A DNA stretch of 64,000 bases from an uncultured Pirellulales bacterium (lineage in GTDB: Bacteria > Planctomycetota > Planctomycetia > Pirellulales > Thermoguttaceae): contig CALLPE010000008.1 in the NCBI GenBank assembly GCA_938015445.1, forward strand, positions 124,001 through 188,000. The letters run 5' to 3'. Positions 1 to 8,549 of the stretch are shown piece after piece. How positions within the stretch are numbered: position 1 is the stretch's first letter; each line of letters starts with the position of its first letter. The translations under genes were made by a program, and so were the position numbers. Below the pieces are notes generated by a model. It searched no databases. It worked only from the letters and a program-made list of their open reading frames with translations, and had not been told where the DNA came from.

Positions 1-1121
1 TGGAAGACCAGCAACACCTTGTCGTTGGCCGAGTCGTACACCAGCATCGCATTCTTGGTGGGGTAGCTGTTGGAGCCTTTACAGGGCTTTCCTTTCGGTT
101 GGGGGTCGAGCCAGCGCTCGGCCTTTAGGTCGTAGACCCAAAATGCGTGCGTGCTGGGCGGTGCCACCGGATAGCTGCCCCCTCCGATGTAGATCCGCTG
201 GCGTTTCGGGTCGTAGCAGCTTACAGCGTCGATGCCCCACGGCGGCGGCGGTCCGGCCGGTTTGACCTGGCTCCAGCGATTGCCCGGAACGTCGTAATAC
301 CACACCTCTTGGTTTCGGTGCAGGAAGAAGGCTGCTTTGCGCTGGGGCAAGTAGATGAGCGTATCGCCGTGTCCAGTAGGCGGTCCGACTGTGCCGGTCC
401 GCAGCCGCTCCCAGCGGCCGGTAAGCGTGTCGAACATCCACGGGCTAGCGTCCGACGGCGGCGGTTTCAGCCATGTTTGCCGCTGAGGTATCGCCCGCTG
501 CCAATACGGATGCGTGTTGGGCATGCTCATCAGCCGCCGGTTGTCGGTGTCGTAGGCGTTCATCGAGTAGCCGTGCACCTGGGAGGCGACGGGAATGCGC
601 TGGCCGGAAGCATCGGCCTCGAAGCCCTCGGAGTCGATCTGCAAGGCCAGCCGTTTGCAGTCCGCGCCGGGGTAGCAGCAGATCCAGCGATGGGCGTTGA
701 TGTCGTACAGCCACAAGTCGTCCATGTAGTGGCCGTCCGGCTTCACGTAACCGTGAACTCCTTCGCCGAACAGGAACGCCCCGCGCAACTCCGGCGCCAA
801 AGGCATCACTGCCGTCCATGAACGGCCCCGCGCCCGACCCCACTTCGGATCAGGAGCCGGCGCGCCCAGCTTCAACCACTTGCCGTCTTCCAGCGATTTG
901 ATTTTCGCTATGTGCTGACCTTCCGGGCTGGGCAGTCCTTTGAGCGGCCTAGCCATCGCCGGGGGCGTGCCACTGGCGGCAGGGGCGCTTTGTGGCTGCC
1001 CGGCGGAAGCGTTTTCCATGTCAACCGGGCTGATGGCCGAGCGCAAAAACAAGCTGGCAGCAATGAGTCCCAAATAGCACCAGCTACAGCGTGGGCGACG
1101 GAAACAGCATCGCTTCCACAT
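1..1121 (-). CDS. Kelch-like beta-propeller secreted protein (3' part beyond the window)
   Basis: An open frame runs from an ATG at 1121 off the left edge, giving 373 visible codons without a stop. The N-terminus has a basic start followed by a hydrophobic run (YLGLIAASLFL, about residues 16-26), so it is probably exported. The body contains repeated segments of the type WLYDINAHRW, MFDTLTGRWERL, WYYDVPGNRWSQV and FWVYDLKAERW at about 50-70 residue spacing. Such hydrophobic-x-D-x(5-7)-R-W blades are typical of Kelch/galactose-oxidase propellers. The gene lies downstream of pyrC on the same strand, 136 bp away. No catalytic residues can be assigned. A later ATG at 1019 would remove the leader and is less likely. 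Its role is unknown, perhaps in surface or carbohydrate binding. Confidence 0.7.
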   Translation of the reverse strand, partial: MWKRCCFRRPRCSWCYLGLIAASLFLRSAISPVDMENASAGQPQSAPAASGTPPAMARPLKGLPSPEGQHIAKIKSLEDGKWLKLGAPAPDPKWGRARGRSWTAVMPLAPELRGAFLFGEGVHGYVKPDGHYMDDLWLYDINAHRWICCYPGADCKRLALQIDSEGFEADASGQRIPVASQVHGYSMNAYDTDNRRLMSMPNTHPYWQRAIPQRQTWLKPPPSDASPWMFDTLTGRWERLRTGTVGPPTGHGDTLIYLPQRKAAFFLHRNQEVWYYDVPGNRWSQVKPAGPPPPWGIDAVSCYDPKRQRIYIGGGSYPVAPPSTHAFWVYDLKAERWLDPQPKGKPCKGSNSYPTKNAMLVYDSANDKVLLVF

Positions 1122-1257
1122 ATAACACCCTCCCCTGTGCGATTGGTAAAGCTGCACTTTGAGTGCCGCCACTGCGCGGCCGAGATGCGGAACTAAGCCA
1201 CTACGCGGTCGCGGTGAGGAACCAACTGGCCTAACAGCCTTCCACGACCGCCGTGGT

Positions 1258-2538
1258 TCAACTGCGCCGGTATTTTATCCTTCCGCCGACGATCACCATC
1301 TCGGCCCGGCCCGTCAGCTCCATGCCTGCAAACGGCGTGTTGCAGCTCTTGGAACGGAACTGCGCGGGGTCGACTTTCCAGCGAGCGGCCGGGTCGATGA
1401 TCGTCACGTCGGCGTCGGCGCCGATTTTCAACGTTCCTTTAGGAATGCCGAGTATTCTGGCGGGATTGATAGTCATTTTGGCCAGGGCGGCGGGCCAGTC
1501 CAGATGCCCCGGCTCGATCAACCGCCTGATGACCAGCCCCAGCGTAGTTTCCAGTCCCACGCAACCGAACGGTGCCTGGTCGAGTTCACGCATTTTCTTT
1601 TCTTTGGCGTGCGGGGCGTGGTCGCTGGCGATGACATCGATCGTGCCGTCGGCCAGGCCGGTGATCAGCGCATCGACATGTTCCTGTCCGCGCAGGGGCG
1701 GATTGATCTTGAAATTGGAGTCGAAGCTGCGCAGGCATTCGTCGGTAAGGGTGAAATGGTGTGGGGTGGCCTCGGCGGTCACGCGCACGCCGCGGCTCTT
1801 GGCCCGACGCAACGCATCGACGCTGTTGGAAGTCGATACGTGGCAGATGTGCAACCGGCCGCCGGTGGCCTCGGCCAGGGCGATGTCGCGGCTGACCATT
1901 ACGTCTTCGGCGGCGGCCGGGATGCCCGGCAGGCCCAGGATCATGGAAATCAGCCCCTCGTGCATCACGCCCGACTGCGTCAGCTCGCGGATTTCTGCAT
2001 GGTTCAGCAGCGGTTTGTCGAACATCAGGCAGTACTCGAACGCGCGGCGCATCAGTTCCGTGTCGCCGATCGGCGCGCCATCGTCGCTGAACGCCACTGC
2101 CCCGGCCTTGACCAACTGCCCGATCTCGGCCAACTCCTTCCCTTCGCGGTTCTTGCTCACGCAGGCGATGGCGTACACGTTGCAATTGTCGGCCCGTTGC
2201 GCCTGGCCGTGGATGAACTCCACGGCGGCTTGGGTATCCACCGGCGGATCGGTGTTGGGCATGCAAGCCACGCTGGTGAAACCGCCGGCCAGTGCGGCGG
2301 CCGTTCCGGAGGCGATGGTTTCATCTTCCTCGAAACCTGGCTCGCGCAAGTGCACGTGCATGTCGATCAGCCCCGGCGCGACGATCTTGCCCGAGGCGTC
2401 CACCACTACCTCTGCCGCTGCTTCCGGCGGCACGTCGTAGGCGGCGATACGCCCCTCGGCAAGCAACAGATTGGTCACCCGATCTATTGCTTGCGAAGGG
2501 TCGATCACCCGACCGTTGCGAATCAATATCCTGTCCAT
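1258..2538 (-). CDS. pyrC: Dihydroorotase (type I)
   Basis: Catalyses the reversible cyclisation of carbamoyl-aspartate to dihydroorotate, the third step of de novo pyrimidine synthesis, in the cytoplasm. The start is placed at the ATG at 2538, giving MDRILIRNGRVIDP, the usual start of this amidohydrolase family; the frame stays open upstream, but that extension is not family-like. The metal motif DMHVHLREPG lies at about residues 59-68, the FSDDGAPI segment follows mid-protein, and SDHAPH near the C-terminus completes the metal site. The length of 426 residues is normal for the longer, PyrC/AllB-like type I class. It is divergent from ftsH across a 390 bp spacer. Allantoinase is the main alternative, but HLREPG together with DDGAPI fits dihydroorotase better. 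Confidence 0.93.
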   Translation of the reverse strand: MDRILIRNGRVIDPSQAIDRVTNLLLAEGRIAAYDVPPEAAAEVVVDASGKIVAPGLIDMHVHLREPGFEEDETIASGTAAALAGGFTSVACMPNTDPPVDTQAAVEFIHGQAQRADNCNVYAIACVSKNREGKELAEIGQLVKAGAVAFSDDGAPIGDTELMRRAFEYCLMFDKPLLNHAEIRELTQSGVMHEGLISMILGLPGIPAAAEDVMVSRDIALAEATGGRLHICHVSTSNSVDALRRAKSRGVRVTAEATPHHFTLTDECLRSFDSNFKINPPLRGQEHVDALITGLADGTIDVIASDHAPHAKEKKMRELDQAPFGCVGLETTLGLVIRRLIEPGHLDWPAALAKMTINPARILGIPKGTLKIGADADVTIIDPAARWKVDPAQFRSKSCNTPFAGMELTGRAEMVIVGGRIKYRRS

Positions 2539-2596
2539 GCTACTGGCTGTGCATGATGCTGGCAAAAAGCGCGCTTCTGGCGCCGACCGAAAGTCT

Positions 2597-2680
2597 CGCA
2601 AATCGGGATGCGGATCGAGGTTGTCGCGGGTCGGAATGCGGACCGCGACTCACGCAAGTCGAGATGCAGATCGAAGCTCA
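2597..2680. repeat. Degenerate 28-bp tandem repeat, 3 copies
   Basis: Copies start at 2597, 2625 and 2653, an exact 28-bp period. Each begins CGC and carries a variant of TCGGGATGCGGATCG about 6 bp in. The period is not a multiple of three, so it is not a coding repeat. It lies just upstream of pyrC. Confidence 0.75.
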
Positions 2681-2798
2681 AGCCGTTCGCCACGCTGCCC
2701 AACGACCCGCATGGCTGTGATGATTCTAGCAGGAAAACTTGCCGCGCGATACTACCTATGCCCCGTGGCTTTCCCCGGCGCGCTGGGTTGCCCCGCCA

Positions 2799-2834
2799 AA
2801 AACGCAGCCGGCTCGCAAAACGCAGCCGGCTCGC
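2799..2834. repeat. Perfect 18-bp tandem duplication
   Basis: AAAACGCAGCCGGCTCGC occurs twice with no gap, at 2799-2816 and 2817-2834, without mismatches. It lies about 30 bp upstream of the predicted ftsH -35 element. Confidence 0.9.
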
Positions 2835-2865
2835 CAGTAACTGCACCGACCCGGCGATACCGTGA

Positions 2866-2895
2866 GGGACAACCATCCCCAGGCGACGCTATAAT
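2866..2895 (+). promoter_or_regulatory. Candidate sigma-70-type promoter for ftsH
   Basis: A perfect TATAAT at 2890-2895 lies 18 bp after GGGACA (2866-2871; 4 of 6 matches to TTGACA). It is 34 bp upstream of the ftsH ATG. The prediction rests on consensus match only. Confidence 0.45.
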
Positions 2896-2928
2896 TGAAA
2901 TTGGAGGTGTAGCCGAAAGGACCAGTTA

Positions 2929-5001
2929 ATGAGCAACGACAACCAGCGCGATGGAGGCCGAGCAACCCCGCCGCGGAAGCCCGCGCCGGTCAGCAGCAAC
3001 TTGGGATGGTACCTGCTAATTTTCGGTGCCGGGGTGGTGTTGCTGGTGGCCTTGATGAACGACGGAGCGCAGGTGGAGATCGGCTACGGCAAGCTGGTAG
3101 AGCTGATCGAGCAAGGCGCGCCGGAGAAGAACCCCGGTGCGGCCATCGAAGTGACCGAAGGCGAAGGCAACCGCCGTCGGGTGGTTCGCTACGGGAACCT
3201 CTCTGAGTTGAAGTTCGGCCCGCAGGAAATCACCGGCAAGGTCAGCCGGCAGGTGATCTCCCCGGCCACCCAGGCCGACAGCGCCCCGGAGACGGTCACC
3301 TTTCGCACCTCGCGCTGGGGCCTGGATGCCGACAACAACAAACTGTTCGATCTGGCCCGCGAAAAAGGTTTTACCGACATCCGCGCCGAGAAGGCCCCCA
3401 GCGGATGGCGGCACTACCTGCCGATGCTGCTGATCACGTTGCTATTTATCGGGGTATTGCTGCTATTGATGCGGCGGATGGGGGGGCCGGGGTCAGCCAT
3501 CGCCTTCGGACGCAGCCGGGGAAGGCTGTATGCTCAGGAAGACATCGATGTGACCTTCGAGGATGTGGCAGGCATCGACGAGGCGGTCGAAGAACTGCGC
3601 GAGGTGGTCGATTTTCTCAAGGAACCGACCAAGTATCAGGTGCTCGGTGGGCGGATTCCCAAGGGCGTGCTGCTGGTCGGACCGCCAGGCACCGGAAAGA
3701 CCTTGTTGGCCAAAGCCATCGCTGGCGAGGCGGGCGTGCCGTTTTTCAGTCTTTCCGGCTCCGATTTCGTGGAGATGTTCGTGGGCGTCGGGGCGGCGCG
3801 GGTGCGCGACATGTTCCAGCAGGCCCAGGCCAGAGCACCCTGCATCGTGTTCATCGATGAATTGGACGCCCTGGGCAAAACCCGGGGCATGAGCGTCGTC
3901 GGCGGCCACGACGAACGCGAACAGACGCTCAACGCTTTGCTGGTGGAGATGGATGGCTTCAACTCTAACAGCGGTGTGATCGTCATGGCCGCCACCAACC
4001 GCCCGGAAACCCTCGATCCGGCCCTGTTGCGCCCCGGTCGATTCGATCGGCACGTGTTGGTCGATCGGCCCGACGTACGCGGGCGCGAGGCAATCTTGAA
4101 AGTCCACGTCAAACAGGTCAGGCTCGATCAGTCGGTAGATCTGAAGGAAATCGCGCGGTTGACCCCCGGCTTCGTCGGCGCCGATTTGGCCAATCTGGTA
4201 AACGAAGCTGCGCTGCTGGCCGCCCGAAAAAATAAATTGTCGGTCTCCATGGACGAGTTCATCGAAGGCGTAGAGCGAGTCACGGCCGGTCTGGAGAAGA
4301 AGCAGCGCGTGATGCAACCGCAGGAGAAGCAGCGGGTAGCCTGCCACGAAAGCGCCCATGCCCTGGTCGCCTATAGCCTGCCCGACACCGATCCGGTACA
4401 CAAGGTATCGATCATCCCGCGCGGCTTGGCCGCGCTGGGCTACACCATGCAGCGACCGGAAGGAGATCGCTATCTGCTTACGCAAAGAGAGCTATTCAGC
4501 CGCATACAAGTCCTTCTGGCCGGCTCGGTGGCCGAGGAACTTGTGTTCGGCGATTTATCGACCGGGGCACAGAACGACTTGGAGCGCGCCACCGAGATCG
4601 CTCGCAGTATGGTCATGGAATTCGGCATGAGCAGGCTGGGAAGGATCAGCTTCCACGAGGGACGGAGGGCAATGTTCATTCCGGCTGGGGACGACCTGCT
4701 ACGCCCCCGCGCCTATAGCGAGCAGACTGCCCGGGAAATAGATCAGGAAATCAAGCACATCATTCAGCAAGCCGAGGAAAAAACCCGGCACATCCTTACT
4801 TCCCGACGTAAAGCCTTGGAGGCGCTGGCCGACCGGTTGATCGAAAAGGAAACCATCGACACCGCAGAGCTGAAGGAAATCATCGAAGCCAACTCCCCCA
4901 GCCCGATGATCGTCCCCGGCACCGAGGACGCCGCCAAGCGCCGCCATACCGACCAGTCGCCGGCCACAGGCTGCGCCGCGGCGCCGGATGGCACCGCATG
5001 A
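2929..5001 (+). CDS. ftsH: ATP-dependent zinc metalloprotease FtsH
   Basis: Membrane-anchored AAA+ protease that extracts and degrades membrane and unstable cytoplasmic proteins. The 690-residue product has two membrane segments (about 27-43 and 163-181) flanking a periplasmic domain of about 120 residues. The AAA module follows: Walker A GPPGTGKT 251-258, pore loop FVGVG near 284, Walker B IVFIDE 306-311 and the second region of homology with ATNRPE/RPGRFDR. The peptidase has HESAH at 473-477, and D550 at the spacing expected for the third zinc ligand. Most FtsH proteins have HEAGH, so the third and fourth motif positions differ here. The start is preceded by AAAGG (2916-2920). The tail of about 30 residues is polar and probably disordered. 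Planctomycetes usually carry several FtsH paralogues, so this need not be the essential copy. Confidence 0.95.
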   Translation: MSNDNQRDGGRATPPRKPAPVSSNLGWYLLIFGAGVVLLVALMNDGAQVEIGYGKLVELIEQGAPEKNPGAAIEVTEGEGNRRRVVRYGNLSELKFGPQEITGKVSRQVISPATQADSAPETVTFRTSRWGLDADNNKLFDLAREKGFTDIRAEKAPSGWRHYLPMLLITLLFIGVLLLLMRRMGGPGSAIAFGRSRGRLYAQEDIDVTFEDVAGIDEAVEELREVVDFLKEPTKYQVLGGRIPKGVLLVGPPGTGKTLLAKAIAGEAGVPFFSLSGSDFVEMFVGVGAARVRDMFQQAQARAPCIVFIDELDALGKTRGMSVVGGHDEREQTLNALLVEMDGFNSNSGVIVMAATNRPETLDPALLRPGRFDRHVLVDRPDVRGREAILKVHVKQVRLDQSVDLKEIARLTPGFVGADLANLVNEAALLAARKNKLSVSMDEFIEGVERVTAGLEKKQRVMQPQEKQRVACHESAHALVAYSLPDTDPVHKVSIIPRGLAALGYTMQRPEGDRYLLTQRELFSRIQVLLAGSVAEELVFGDLSTGAQNDLERATEIARSMVMEFGMSRLGRISFHEGRRAMFIPAGDDLLRPRAYSEQTAREIDQEIKHIIQQAEEKTRHILTSRRKALEALADRLIEKETIDTAELKEIIEANSPSPMIVPGTEDAAKRRHTDQSPATGCAAAPDGTA

Positions 5002-5077
5002 CAGCCGTACCACCACATGGCAGCCGTGGCGGAGTTAAACCGTTGTGGCGACGCTTGACAGCCGTGCAGGAGCTGTT
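5002..5077. repeat. Degenerate 19-bp tandem repeat after the ftsH stop
   Basis: CAGCCGT occurs at 5002, 5021 and 5059, and a diverged copy sits at 5040. All lie on a 19-bp lattice that starts at the first base after the ftsH TGA. Confidence 0.6.
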
Positions 5078-5203
5078 AATCTGCCGCTGCTGGGCCGTTT
5101 GACGGCAGGGCGGTCGATTCTATGCTGCATCGTCTCCGCCGGACGCCGTGCGGCTTGACGTGCAACGCTCGACGGACAGGAAAGCGCCTTCAAAACGACC
5201 GCC

Positions 5204-5926
5204 ATGACGAGAAGCTGGCTGCCACACAGCAGGCGCATCCCCCTTTGGCTCAAGCTGGCGTACACAGCTTTCGTGTGCGTGTTCGTGCCCTGTTACTGGC
5301 AGACGTACGGGCCGACGAACTTCCTTTTCCTCTGCGATGTGGCGTTGTTTATCGGCTTGGCGGCCATCTGGTCGGAAAGCCCGCTGCTGGCCTCCGCGCC
5401 GGCGGTGGGAATACTGATCCCGCAGTTGGTGTGGATTGCGGACTTCACAGCGGAGTTGATCGGCTTGCGACTGACGGGCCTTACCGGATACATGTTCAAG
5501 GCCGACATCCCCCTGCATACCCGCGCGCTGTCGTTGTTCCACGGTTGGCTGCCGCTGCTGCTGTTGTGGATGGTGTGGCGGCTGGGCTATCACCGCCGAG
5601 CGTGGATGTTGTGGACCGCCGCGGCCTGGGTGATACTGACGATTTGCTATTTGTGTTTTCCGCCGCCGCCTCCGCCGCCAGATGCCCCGCACAAGCCTGT
5701 CAATGTCAACTACGTCTATGGTTTCAGTCAGCAACAGCCGCAAACATGGGTTCCGCAATGGCTGTACTTCGCGGCAGTGTTGGCGGGCGTGCCGCTAGTG
5801 GTAGTGCTGCCGGCCCATGTGGTGCTGAAGCGGCTTTTCCCTGCGCCAGAAGTGCCTGCTGCCGACCCTGCGCCAGAGGTGGCCGCTGCCGAACCGTGCA
5901 CAGGCACCGAGAGTAGCGCCCGATAG
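5204..5926 (+). CDS. Conserved integral membrane protein, function unknown
   Basis: This 240-residue protein has about five or six hydrophobic segments (for example around 17-35, 40-58, 64-85, 113-132, 138-152 and 182-203). A proline-rich loop (eight prolines at about 153-160) precedes a segment of NVNYVYGF type. The C-terminal 30 residues are Pro/Ala/Glu-rich. The ATG at 5204 has no strong ribosome binding site. I recognise no catalytic motif. It resembles small conserved membrane proteins of Planctomycetes and Acidobacteria, but no function is known to me. It is convergent with ppk (110 bp between the stops) and follows ftsH after a 200 bp spacer. Confidence 0.75.
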   Translation: MTRSWLPHSRRIPLWLKLAYTAFVCVFVPCYWQTYGPTNFLFLCDVALFIGLAAIWSESPLLASAPAVGILIPQLVWIADFTAELIGLRLTGLTGYMFKADIPLHTRALSLFHGWLPLLLLWMVWRLGYHRRAWMLWTAAAWVILTICYLCFPPPPPPPDAPHKPVNVNYVYGFSQQQPQTWVPQWLYFAAVLAGVPLVVVLPAHVVLKRLFPAPEVPAADPAPEVAAAEPCTGTESSAR

Positions 5927-6036
5927 TCAACTGGCGTCACTGTCTTCCGGCGCTGGTGGGCAAGAGAAGCTCTGGGCAAAGAAGTGCCCCAGCTCCTCAG
6001 CGCTGCCTTGGGTTCCCCGAGCCAATCCGCCGTCGA

Positions 6037-8340
6037 TCACTCCTGCGGTTTCTTCAGCGGCTGGAACTCAGCGGCGGCCTTTTCCGCCTCGCGCACTTCG
6101 GCCACCGCCTGGCGGAAGAAGACCTCCTGGGCACGGACCTTCGGGCCTTTGCGCGGGGCAGGCAGGTAGGTGCCGTCGCTCTGGAGCAAACGGGCCTTTT
6201 GGTTGTCGGCGAAGAAGGTGTGCAGGATGTCGATCAGTCGGCGGCGGTGGCGCGGGTCGGGCACAGGGAACAGTATTTCCAGCCGACGTTCCAGATTCCG
6301 CCGCATCCAATCGGCGCTGCTGAGATACACTTCCTCATGGCCGCCGTTGTGGAAGTAATAAATCCTGGCATGCTCCAAGTACCGATCGACGATGGAGCGA
6401 ACTTCGATATTCTCCGACACACCCTTGATCCCTGGCCGCAGACAACATATACCCCGTACGTTGAGCATCACCTTCACCCCCGCCTGGCTGGCGCGATACA
6501 GCGCCCGCACCATGTCCGGGTCTTGTAACGAGTTGACTTTGGCCATGATCAGGCCCGGCTTATCGGCGGTGGAGACACGGATCTCGCGGTCGATCAGATC
6601 GAGGAAGCGTTGCTTCAGTCCGGCCGGCGCGATCGACAGCGTGCGCCAGCCGACCGACTGCGAGCAGCCCGTCAGCAGGTTGAAGAACGCTGCCACGTCG
6701 GCGGCGATGTCGCGGTTGCAGGTCAGCAGGCCGATGTCGGAATATAGCCGTGCCGTCCTCTCGTTGTAATTGCCTGTGGACAGATGCACGTAGCGGACGA
6801 TGCGCGAACCTTCTCGCCGCACGATCAGCAGCGCCTTGGCATGAGTCTTAAGCCCGGCTACGCCGTAGATCACATGGCAGCCGGCGTCTTCCAGCCTGCG
6901 TGCCCAGGCGATGTTTCGGGCCTCGTCGAAGCGAGCGCGCAGCTCGATCAGCACCGTCACCTCCTTGCCTTTCTGGGCAGCTTGCTGCAAGGCGCGCACT
7001 ACAGGCGAGTCGCCGCTGGTGCGATACAGCGTCTGCTTGATTGCTAGCACACCAGGGTCGGCCGCAGCCTGTTCCAGAAGCTCCACGATCGGATCGAAGC
7101 TCTCGTATGGATGAAACAGTAGCACATCGTGGTCTTCCACCGCCTCCCACAAGTTGTCCCAGCCAATCAGGTCGCGCGGACGCTGGGGCGGCCATTCGGG
7201 ATTGCGAAGTTTGTCGAACCCTGCTTGGGCGGACAGTTCCCACAAAGCTGCTGCGTCCTGGAAGCCGTCGATCTGATAAACCTCCTCCTCGCGCAGGTCG
7301 AGCCAATTCCGCAGCGACCGTTCGATTTGTGGCGGGCAACCGGCCGAAATGGTCAACCGCACCGCCGCCCGACGACGCCGCTGCGCAACGGCCTGTTCCA
7401 TCTGCCGCAACAAATCTTCCGCGTCTTCCAAGTCTACATCGATATCTGCATCGCGCGTAATGCGGAACAGTGCAGTGGCTTCCACTTGGCAGGTCGGAAA
7501 CAGCAACCCGCAGCCGGCCGCAATCACGTCTTCCAAACGCGCCAGATAAACGTCGTCCCCTTCGCTGGGCAAGGTTACGAAACGCGGGAATTGCGTGGGC
7601 ACAGGCAACACCACCAGGTTCGCGCCTTGGGGCTCAGCGGGGCTGTCTGCCGTGTGCCGCCCGGCCTTGGCTTTGCCCCGGCGTCGCTTACCGGACAAGT
7701 GCGTGCCCGGCTCCGCTGCGGCCGATGCAACCTGCGCAGCCTCTTGCGACCAAAGCGGCATGGCTGCTGGCCCGGCCGGCATATTCGCTGGCTCGCCGGG
7801 CATGGTCATCTGCTCGCCGTGCCCTTGTACCACTGGCGATATGATCGCTGCTACGAACAACTGTTGGCTAGGAAGCAACGGGCGGGGCGAAAGCTGCTGG
7901 ATGGCCAGCGGAGTCAGCACCGGCAGCACTTCGTCGGCGAAACGGGCTTCCAACCAGCGTCGTTGTTGGGGCGACCACTGTTGAGGCTGCAATACGTGAA
8001 GCCCGTGCTCGGCAAGCGCCGCCAACACTTCGCGCACACCCTGTTGGTGCTCGGCCAGCATCCGCCGCACGCGCTGGCCGATGGCCGCTAGCTGCTCGTC
8101 GGCCGTCATTCCGGCCGGATCGCGGCGACGGGAACCTGCCGCACGCTGGCGCATCAATCCCGCCACGCGCACCAGGAAGAACTCGTCCAGGTTCGACAAA
8201 ACGATGGCCAGGAACTTCACCCGCTCCATCAAGGGCACTTCTGCGCTCAGCCCCTCGCGCAGCACCCGATCGTTGAACTCCAGCCAACTCAGTTCGCGGT
8301 TGATGTACAGAGACGGCGATTTCAGCGGGTCTTTGGCCAT
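6037..8340 (-). CDS. ppk: Polyphosphate kinase 1
   Basis: Reversibly transfers the gamma-phosphate of ATP to polyphosphate. The 767-residue protein starts with the typical LYINRELSWLEFNDRVL. The two histidine segments of the catalytic core are present: GLKTHAK with H500, followed by HLSTGNYNERTARLYSD (519-535), and LEHARIYYFHNGG with H657. Their spacing of 157 matches the known pair H435/H592 of the E. coli enzyme. SADWMRRNLERR follows at about 675-686. An insertion of roughly 70 residues (about 172-240), Ala/Pro/Met-rich and then strongly basic, interrupts the N-terminal part and is not normal for the family. The gene lies 209 bp downstream of ppx on the same strand, so synthesis and breakdown of polyphosphate may be co-transcribed. 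Confidence 0.95.
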   Translation of the reverse strand: MAKDPLKSPSLYINRELSWLEFNDRVLREGLSAEVPLMERVKFLAIVLSNLDEFFLVRVAGLMRQRAAGSRRRDPAGMTADEQLAAIGQRVRRMLAEHQQGVREVLAALAEHGLHVLQPQQWSPQQRRWLEARFADEVLPVLTPLAIQQLSPRPLLPSQQLFVAAIISPVVQGHGEQMTMPGEPANMPAGPAAMPLWSQEAAQVASAAAEPGTHLSGKRRRGKAKAGRHTADSPAEPQGANLVVLPVPTQFPRFVTLPSEGDDVYLARLEDVIAAGCGLLFPTCQVEATALFRITRDADIDVDLEDAEDLLRQMEQAVAQRRRRAAVRLTISAGCPPQIERSLRNWLDLREEEVYQIDGFQDAAALWELSAQAGFDKLRNPEWPPQRPRDLIGWDNLWEAVEDHDVLLFHPYESFDPIVELLEQAAADPGVLAIKQTLYRTSGDSPVVRALQQAAQKGKEVTVLIELRARFDEARNIAWARRLEDAGCHVIYGVAGLKTHAKALLIVRREGSRIVRYVHLSTGNYNERTARLYSDIGLLTCNRDIAADVAAFFNLLTGCSQSVGWRTLSIAPAGLKQRFLDLIDREIRVSTADKPGLIMAKVNSLQDPDMVRALYRASQAGVKVMLNVRGICCLRPGIKGVSENIEVRSIVDRYLEHARIYYFHNGGHEEVYLSSADWMRRNLERRLEILFPVPDPRHRRRLIDILHTFFADNQKARLLQSDGTYLPAPRKGPKVRAQEVFFRQAVAEVREAEKAAAEFQPLKKPQE

Positions 8341-8400
8341 AGCACACTATGATACGAAAACTGCTTTGTCGCGGCTGTGCCTCGCGCGGCGGTGCGCCTT

Positions 8401-8500
8401 TGTGGTGCTGCCCCGCTATGCTGCGCGCTGGTAGCACCGCGTTGCCGCGCTGCGACGTGGTAGCGCTGCGTTACCGCGTTGCACTGTGTTGTGCTGGGCT
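8401..8500. repeat. Degenerate 29-bp tandem repeat between ppx and ppk
   Basis: GGTAGC elements at 8430 and 8459 begin units of 29 bp, and a more diverged copy precedes them at 8401. The stretch is a GC-rich mixture of GCGCTG and CGCGTTGC words. The 209 bp spacer holds no gene that I can support. Confidence 0.45.
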
Positions 8501-8549
8501 GCGGCCCCACGGCTGTCTGCCCGTCCGCTGCGGTATCGCACAAGACGCA

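Larger units (their letters stand above)
2539..2928. other. Divergent intergenic region between pyrC and ftsH
   Basis: This 390 bp spacer holds no convincing gene. It carries two unrelated tandem duplications (28 bp x3 at 2597-2680 and 18 bp x2 at 2799-2834) and a good -10 element for ftsH. Short open frames across it on both strands have no recognisable domain. Confidence 0.7.

Noticed and set aside
147-821. Plus-strand open frame of 224 codons over the Kelch-like gene
   Set aside because: It is antisense to a frame with a signal peptide and regular Kelch-type W/D motifs; its own composition is Arg/Pro/Ala-rich and has no domain.
1159-2556. Plus-strand open frame of 465 codons over pyrC
   Set aside because: It is the mirror of a clear dihydroorotase; high GC produces long antisense frames here.
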